Notes under the pieces: generated by a model
The model's database searches: none
Told to the model about the DNA's origin: nothing
What the model saw: the letters and a program-made list of their open reading frames with translations, nothing else
Program-made: the position numbers and the translations under genes
In this document: piece after piece, positions 57,973 to 64,000 of the stretch
Layout: every line of letters starts with the position of its first letter
How positions within the stretch are numbered: position 1 is the stretch's first letter
Source of the DNA: Limonium bicolor
Taxonomy: Eukaryota > Streptophyta > Magnoliopsida > Caryophyllales > Plumbaginaceae
NCBI GenBank assembly: GCA_023374045.1
Contig: JAIOTZ010000244.1
Span: forward strand, 1-64,000
DNA: 64,000 bases
Direction of reading: 5' to 3'

Positions 57973-58084
57973 CAACTAGACTTTGTAATGGAAATGAGAA
58001 CGCTAGTTGATGCTTGAGTGATACCCCAAAATTTTGGATCTTAAAATACCCACATGCAATTGAAATCCGACAAGTTGTGTCGAG

Positions 58085-58490
58085 CTGTTATAAGGCGCTG
58101 ACTACCTATGAGTAAAGTGGAAGGATGTCAAGCGATTCTAAGGGGTCGACTACCTAACGGTAAAAATGAAGTAATGTTGGACTATTCTAAGGCGCCGACT
58201 ACCTATAATGATGATATGATGTCAAGCTATTCTAAGGCGTTGACTACCTATGATGAATGAGATGATATCAAGTTATTCTAAGGCGTTGACTACCTATGAT
58301 GAATGAGATGATGTCAAGCTATTCTAAGGCGTTGACTACCTATGATGAATGAAATGTTGTCAAGCTATTCTAAGGCGTTGACTACCTATGATGAATGAAA
58401 TGTTGTCAAGCTATTCTAAGGCGTTGACTACCTAAAAAGTAAAATGAAATAATGTCAAGCGATTATAAGACGTTGATAACCTAAAATGTG
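58085..58490. repeat. 46-bp tandem array
   Basis: About eight or nine copies around GTCAAGCTATTCTAAGGCG and TTGACTACCTATGATGAAT. The central copies repeat at exactly 46 bp; the outer ones are degenerate. Confidence 0.9.
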
Positions 58491-58544
58491 AAAACTGGGT
58501 GGTATGCAAATGCAAGAATGTTGGAATGCTAATGGTGCTGATAG

Positions 58545-58615
58545 TGTCGATGATGCCGATGATGTTGATGATGCTGATGATGTTGATGATGTTGATGATG
58601 CTGATGATGCTCGAA
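58545..58615. repeat. GATGNT trinucleotide-type array
   Basis: GATGATGTTGATGATGCT-like repeats over ~70 bp. The frame yields His-rich or Asp-rich shadow ORFs, not genes. Confidence 0.9.
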
Positions 58616-58839
58616 TGCTTCTGAGGACCGAAAGCCCGTGCTAACGCTCCTGGCTGGACCCAATGTGGACTTATTGTCATCGCCCCCCAAGCCGGTGTGT
58701 AGGGATAACTCCTGGTAAAAACCTTGGGGACTTATTGCCTTTGCCCACCATTCGTTGATCCCAAAGTAAGCTGACATAACACAGGAGGATTTATTGCCAT
58801 CACCTCGCCAACTTTTCTGTCGCCAGGTCTTGTGACGAG

Positions 58840-59270
58840 CCTGGATAATGCAACTAGGTCTTATGACGAGCCTATATGAATGAGATGAATGCAGTGTGAG
58901 TGGGTAAGCTAAAGGGTAATGCTAGGTCTTACTACGAGCCTAAAGGAATGCAACTAGGTCTTATGACGAGCCTAAAGGTTGGATCTAGGTCTTATGACAA
59001 GCCTAAAGATTGGATCTAGGTCTTATGACGAGCCTAAAGGATGGTTCTAGGTCTTATGACGAGCCTAAAGGATGGTTCTAGGTCTTATAACAAGCCTAAA
59101 GGTTGGATCTAGGTCTTATGATGAGCCTAAAGGTTGGATCTAGGTCTTATGACGAGCCTAAAGGTTGGATCTAGGTCTTATGACGTGCCTAAGGATGGAT
59201 CTAGGTCTTATGACGAGCCTAAAGGTTGGATCTAGGTCTTATGACGAGCCTAGAGATTGGATCTAAGTGA
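58840..59270. repeat. 31-bp tandem array
   Basis: About thirteen copies around TAGGTCTTATGACGAGCCTA then AAGGTTGGATC, with single-base variants. Spacer-free direct repeats, so not a CRISPR array. Confidence 0.92.
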
Positions 59271-59424
59271 AAGTGAGTTAAGTGTATGATGGGTCTCGTA
59301 CTAAAAATGGGTTAGAAAGATAATGGTCTCGTGCAAATGCATGTGGTGAAAACCAATTGTAAAAGGGCCAAACGTGGCGATGATGAGGTGTATGCAAAAG
59401 TTTGTAAAATGCAATCACAGTGCA

Positions 59425-59730
59425 TGTAAGATATTTGTTCAAAGCAAGAAACTGTTGAAAAATGTGCCAAACATGGCAATGATGAGAATTGAAAATTGTT
59501 TAAAGCAAGAAATTGCTGGAAAATGTGCCAAACATGGCAATGATGAGAATTGAAAATTGTTTAAAGCAAGAAATTGCTGGAAAATGTGCCAAACATGGCA
59601 ATGATGAGAATTGAAAATTGTTTAAAGCAAGAAATTGCTGGAAAATGTGTCAAACATGGCAATGATGAAAATTGAAAAATGTTTAAAGCAAGAAATTGCT
59701 GGAAAATGTGTCAAACATGGCAAAGCTTGG
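59425..59730. repeat. 61-bp tandem array
   Basis: About five copies around GTTTAAAGCAAGAAATTGCT and GCCAAACATGGCAATGATGA, three of them almost identical. Confidence 0.92.
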
Positions 59731-60098
59731 GAAAAACTCTACTGAAAAAGGAAAGTGAAAGAATCACTTTTCTGACTACGAATTTCAGATTTGCATTTTG
59801 TTTCTTAGAAGATGAACATTCCACTGTTGGAGTGTGGTTTTTTTTTGTGGTGCTAAAGGCTTTTGCTGGTGTTCAGGATATATGATAAACCTGGGATTTG
59901 GTTGTGATTTTGGATGGTGGTCAGGGTTATGGCGGGTCTGATGTTTTTGTGGGGGTAAGGCTAATGACGGGCTTAAGAGTGTGTGTGTGGAGGTTAGAGC
60001 TTATGTGCGCCTGAGGTGTTTGATGTGGAGGTAAGGGCTTATGCCTGTGGTGGGATGGTGGTGCTCAAGCTTTAGGCTTCAATTGGTGTTGTCATGGT

Positions 60099-60195
60099 AA
60101 TTGTTGGAACCAACAATTGCCCCCAGTATTTTTTCTTAGGACAATCTGAGCTAGAGTTCATGGCAATCGATCTGAACGATCGATTGCCCCCAGTA
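60099..60195 (-). other. Two PPT-like motifs joined to inverted repeats
   Basis: AATTGTTGG-AA-CCAACAATT (60099-60118) overlaps GCCCCCAGTATTTT; CAATCGATC-TGAAC-GATCGATTG (60164-60186) overlaps a second GCCCCCAGTATTTT. On the minus strand both read CTGGGGGCAAT..., like the terminal PPT of this element. Confidence 0.65.
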
Positions 60196-61074
60196 TTTTC
60201 TTTGAATAAACGTGCGAACAAGTCTCATCCTCACTGGGTCGAGGCTTATGCTTTGATGTGGTGCTTCCTAACCTACACTCGACATGGTTGGTGTTTGCAC
60301 TCATTTCTCGCTCATGGTCATAACTTTTAGACCACTGAATTCGACATTTGATGGATTTACGCATTTGATCTGTTACTTTCACGTGATTAGACACACAACT
60401 ATCAAGTCGGAAGTCTTTAAAGCTTATAACGTGGTCATAGGGTGTGATTGAAATACCCCAAACCTTAATGTGTTAATTAATTATGTAATTATAATTTTCT
60501 AAGGCTAATTAAGTCCTTAAGATCATTGGTGCACAAATGAAAACCAAAAAGGAAAAGAAAATGTGTAAAAGTCACAAAACGTGAAAATACGTATTTAAAT
60601 TATTTTAGGAGGTACATAACCTTCGTAAGGGTTATAAATATATTTCTATACCTTAATTACACATTAAGAACATGTGGGAAAAAATTCCGGAAGAAAACGG
60701 ATCCCAACAATGCGTTTAAAACGCTAACAAGTCCTAAAGTGCGTTTTTCGAGAAAACCCAAAAACGTGACTTTAAACAGTTAAATGACCCGTAAAAATAA
60801 TAGTTGATTTTATAACAATAATTAAACATTAATGGGAGTTTAATAGCCATTAAAATTAAAGGAATGAGAAAATTTCGGTAAACAGTCCCGGTTAGTAAAT
60901 AGTACTAAACCGGGCAAGTAAACGAGCGTTTTCTGTTAAAAAACGAAAAACGCTCCAGCATGTTCATATTAGTGGGCCGGTTTTATTTATGAAAACAGCT
61001 CACTCGCCAAGACTAGTTAACTAATTAATTAAGTCAAGAGAGCTAAAATAACAAAGGGGCAAATATATCCCCAC

Positions 61075-61145
61075 ACTCTCTCTCTCTTTCCTTATTTTTC
61101 TTTTTCCCCTCTCTCTCTTCCTCTCTTTCCTCTCTTTCTCCCCCA
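61075..61145 (+). promoter_or_regulatory. Pyrimidine-rich leader tract, C-like LTR
   Basis: A C/T-rich stretch downstream of the same promoter-proximal box as in the LARD LTRs. Probably the beginning of the transcribed part; inferred. Confidence 0.35.
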
Positions 61146-62280
61146 CCGGTTCTCCCTCCTCTCTCAGCCGATGGAAAACTCCAACCCAAGCCTCCAATGG
61201 CTTCTCCACTTCAATCTCATCCCCAAGCTCCATTTGAGCTCCAAATCAAAAACAAATCACATATTGAACTCTCCTCATCCTCCTCTACCTTTCCCTCTTT
61301 TCGGAATTTCAAAAGGATGGGTTTCATCTCCATGGGTTTTCACCATTTGAGGAGAAAATGGCACCAATGAGAAGCTTGGAGTCTCTCTTTCTTCTAAGGT
61401 AAAAATTTCCAAGAACAAGTCATTCCCTCTTCATCTCTTGGTGTAATTGATTTTTTCACCATTTGATACCTTGTTTTTCTCCTTGTTCTTGAGCTCCAAA
61501 TTTATCCTTCAATGGTGGAGTAGTTTCCTCTTGATTCAGGGGAGAAAATCCCTCTTAAAAGCTTCAAAAGGTAAACCCTAATTCTAGCCCTTTGATTGAA
61601 ATGAGTTTCTAAGGGTTTAGATAATTAATTGTGTATGTTTTGTGTTCATGGATGTTGGGATGGAGTTGGGAACTCCATACCCTCTAAATTGATTTTTGGA
61701 AGAAATGAGGAGCAAGAGGAGAATGTGAGAGACTTGCGAAATTAAGGTAAGGAATCCACCTTAAACCTTGCTATAATTGTTTTAGTGTTTGGGATTGGGT
61801 AAACGATTTAACGAACCCAAATTGTGGAATGAAATGTGTGTTGAAAATGTGTTTAGTTGGTGTGGAGAGATTTGTGAATTAATAGTTGAATTGAAGGCCT
61901 TAAGAGCCAAATGTTTTAAGGTGGAGATTTATTGTGTTTATGGAGTTATGGTGATATTGTTGATGTTGATGAGTTGGGGATTTGTATGTGCTGTTAGGAA
62001 CCTTGAAAGGGTGTGGCTAGTTTAGGAATGTAGGGGTTGTGTTTTGATGATAATTGATGAGGATGAATGTGTAAAGATTATGGGGAAGTTATGGCAAATT
62101 TTGGATGGAAAAGGGAGTGTTGATGATGGTGTAGTGTTTGAGAGATTTAGGTATTGATTTGGGATGTTGAATGTAGAAAAGAATGGTGGTTTATGACTTG
62201 TGAAACATGTAGTAAGAGTAGGTTTGTTAGAGGGGCAATTCTAGAATGAAAACACCTCTTTTAACTCAGTTTTTAGGTGT

Positions 62281-62675
62281 GTCCGAACTTCCGTCCGGAC
62301 ATGGAAGTTCGGACATGCCCCGTTGTTTTGTAAAATTTCCGAGTTCCAGTGGTGTCCGAACTTCCGTCCGAACTTGGAAGTTCGGACACTCGAAAAAAAA
62401 TTTCCCAGGTTATTTAGTCTCGACTTGTGTCCGACCTTAGATGTCCGGACACAAGTTCGGACGTCTGTAAGTGTTCTTCAGTTTTTGCCTCGGCTTGTGT
62501 CCGAACTTCAAAGTCCGGACACAAGTTCGGACAGGTTAAAATTTTCTTTGGTTTTGCCTCGGCTTGTGTCCGAACTTCAAAGCTCGGACACAAGTTCGGA
62601 CATTCGTCAGTTTTCACCCATTTGAGTCTCGACTTGTGTCCGACCTTTGATGTCCGGACACAAGTTCGGACACAG
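62281..62675. repeat. GTCCGAACTT hairpin array in C-like LTR
   Basis: Six units starting near 62281, 62353, 62429, 62499, 62568 and 62638 (69-76-bp spacing). Each pairs GTCCGAACTT or GTCCGACCTT with a downstream reverse complement. Stem variants differ between units while most pairing is kept. Confidence 0.92.
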
Positions 62676-63544
62676 TGAAATGTTGACCAAAAATTTTGTT
62701 TAAGAGTAGGAAATGACATCCAATGATGGGGATTGATATGTAATGATGTTATAAGGTTGTTAAGGATAAATTAAGTGAGTTATAAAGGTAATTGAGTGGT
62801 GAAAAGTTGTAATATAAAGGTAAAGTTATAAAACTACCGGGGCTAATCAAGGGCGCATTAGTCGTTAAATAATTGTGTTACCCCGATGTTAATTAAAGAT
62901 AACTATAATGTTACCAGTGGTACAAAGAGATTCAAGGAACATGTGATGGCACACTAGAGTGCATCTTCGGTGACAGGTATGGTTTTCTTGCAACCTGTGT
63001 CCTAACGGATTACACCGGCTTGTATGCCAACATGTTTTTCTGAGTGTTTGCCACCTTGCAAGATAAAGCATGAAATGAGTTTACAGTTCATTATTGTGGC
63101 GTAATTAATTCCGATACCGCTTAACCTTAGTTATGTGTTAAATAATAGTTAACCGACCTTAGGTTCACATAAGAAATCGGTATTCGGAATAAACGTCCCA
63201 ACCCATGGGAACGTTCTAACTACGGCTATCCGTGCGTTGGTATATGTTGTGAATATGTGTGATGTATGTGATTTGTTTGGTATGTTGTTGTTGTTATCGG
63301 ATAAAGTTATCCATGTTTGTAAAAAGGGATATTACTCCCTTTATGTGTCTAACTAAGTTAGAAACACTTTGTGATGTATGTATGTGATTAGTTCCATAAG
63401 GGAACCTCTAACTAATAAGTATATGTTATGAATGGAGAGGAATCCGGTGTTCTGGTCGCGCGTGTTGTTTGGGAGTTAATACATATATGTGAATTAACTC
63501 CCATCCTGTTATGTTAAGGGTTGTTTTCCTTCATTGTATTTCGA

Positions 63545-63720
63545 CCTCCCATTAGCTTAGCCAAGGCTTACCTACCCGACCTCCATATCGGGCTAGGAGG
63601 GAAATTTGTAATGTGTTAGGGTGTTGACGCCTATGTTGCTTCGACTCCCTCTCTGTTACCCACAAGCTTAACCAAGGCTTACCTATCTCATCACTATTGG
63701 AGCTAGGGGGAATTGTGTAT
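63545..63720. repeat. Degenerate ~111-bp duplication
   Basis: Two related segments, each with AGCTTARCCAAGGCTTACCT followed by a GGGCTAGG/GAGCTAGG motif, at about 63554 and 63665. Confidence 0.65.
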
Positions 63721-64000
63721 GGTGTGATCGGTCCTATACGAGGCCGCGCACCCTTAAGTAAAGAAAATGTATGTATGTTGTGCTCGGGCTTATATCACCC
63801 GGCACTCCCTAAATGAAGTTCATGTACTCTAAGAAGAGTGAAATTAAGTTGTGTATGCTATAAAGTGAAGTGTGTGTTGTTATGTTGGGTGTGCTAACCT
63901 TGTGCATGTATTCATTAATGGATGTTGCTTATAAGCATGATGTATGTATGAGTTTGTGCATGTTGGAAATAAATCAACTGCATGCTAAGATGACAAATAG

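Larger units (their letters stand above)
57973..60448 (-). mobile_element. Tat-type element, 3' internal region (non-coding, repeat-rich)
   Basis: About 2.5 kb between the PPT and the C-like LTR at 60449. It consists mostly of four successive tandem arrays plus degenerate variants of the 31-bp unit at about 59930-60040 and PPT-like motifs at 60110-60190. No pol-coding sequence. Variable tandem repeats in this position are known for Tat/Ogre elements. The rest of the element lies beyond the window or beyond the C-like LTR. Confidence 0.65.
60449..64000 (+). mobile_element. C-like LTR, runs off window end
   Basis: Starts TGAAATACCCCAAACC, as in solo LTR C, preceded by GTGAT (possible left TSD). 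Contains a pyrimidine tract at 61075-61145 after the CGCTCCAGC...GGGCCGGTTTTA box, a six-unit hairpin array at 62281-62675, a donor-like ACAG|GTATGG at 62977 and a duplicated segment near 63545-63715. The window ends inside the expected structured module (ATGACAAATAG). Whether it is a solo LTR or a full element cannot be seen. No genes. Confidence 0.88.

Noticed and set aside
58529..58777. His-rich 82-aa ORF
   Set aside because: Generated by a GATGNT microsatellite.
58840..59270. CRISPR-like regular repeats of 31 bp
   Set aside because: Repeats are contiguous without unique spacers, and the context is a plant retrotransposon.

Overview
The window looks like gene-free repetitive heterochromatin of a plant with a large genome. 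Everything recognised is LTR retrotransposon sequence of the Ty3/gypsy superfamily. The initiator-Met tRNA primer site, the 4-5 kb LTRs, the Tekay-type chromodomain integrase and the Tat-type dual RNase H all point to a plant, probably a eudicot. I cannot name the species. I found no host gene.

Layout. The window is one Russian-doll nest that unpacks almost completely from target-site duplications (TSDs). Level 0: a decayed Tat-lineage pol on the minus strand (396-3178) with a 39-bp minisatellite on its 3' side. Level 1: a second Tat element on the minus strand, of which the window holds the 3' LTR (3179-3568 plus 56603-57959) and a repeat-rich 3' internal region (57960-60448). Level 2: a solo LTR, family D (3569-7101 plus 55902-56597, TSD GTTTC). 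Level 3: a tandem LTR-INT-LTR-INT-LTR array of a non-coding LARD-like element, family A (7102-55896, TSD AAAAT), with ~4.48 kb LTRs and ~5.16 kb internal domains. Level 4: two family B insertions in the array. B-plus (19168-31514, TSD GGTAT) is non-coding. B-minus (42333-54987, TSD TGTAC) carries a Tekay-like pol. Level 5: a solo LTR of family C inside B-plus (25408-29385, TSD TAAGA). A further C-like LTR starts at 60449 and runs off the window end.

How the parts relate. B-minus (pol, no gag) and B-plus (no coding) share LTR ends, polypurine tract (PPT) and 3' untranslated sequence, so they look like an autonomous/non-autonomous pair. The LARD also has no coding capacity and would need proteins in trans. 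B-minus pol has RT and RNase H in one clean frame. A 2-bp gap breaks the protease active site, and several frameshifts break integrase.

Most notable signal. Families A, B, C and D, although mostly not alignable to each other by eye, share folded-RNA-like modules. These are: (i) a cluster of hairpins just upstream of a TGCAG splice-acceptor-like site near the LTR 3' end, paired with an AG|GTAYG donor-like site 0.8-1.3 kb upstream; (ii) a terminal hairpin around CGTGGGT in A, C and D; (iii) a hairpin with a G-rich loop directly 5' of the PPT, duplicated upstream; (iv) LTR arrays of GTCC...GGAC palindromes, with ~70-bp periodicity in A and C; (v) a primer-binding site (PBS) inside a self-complementary hairpin in A and B-plus. 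The stems differ between families while pairing is kept, which is the pattern expected of selected structure. These were found by eye and have not been tested statistically.
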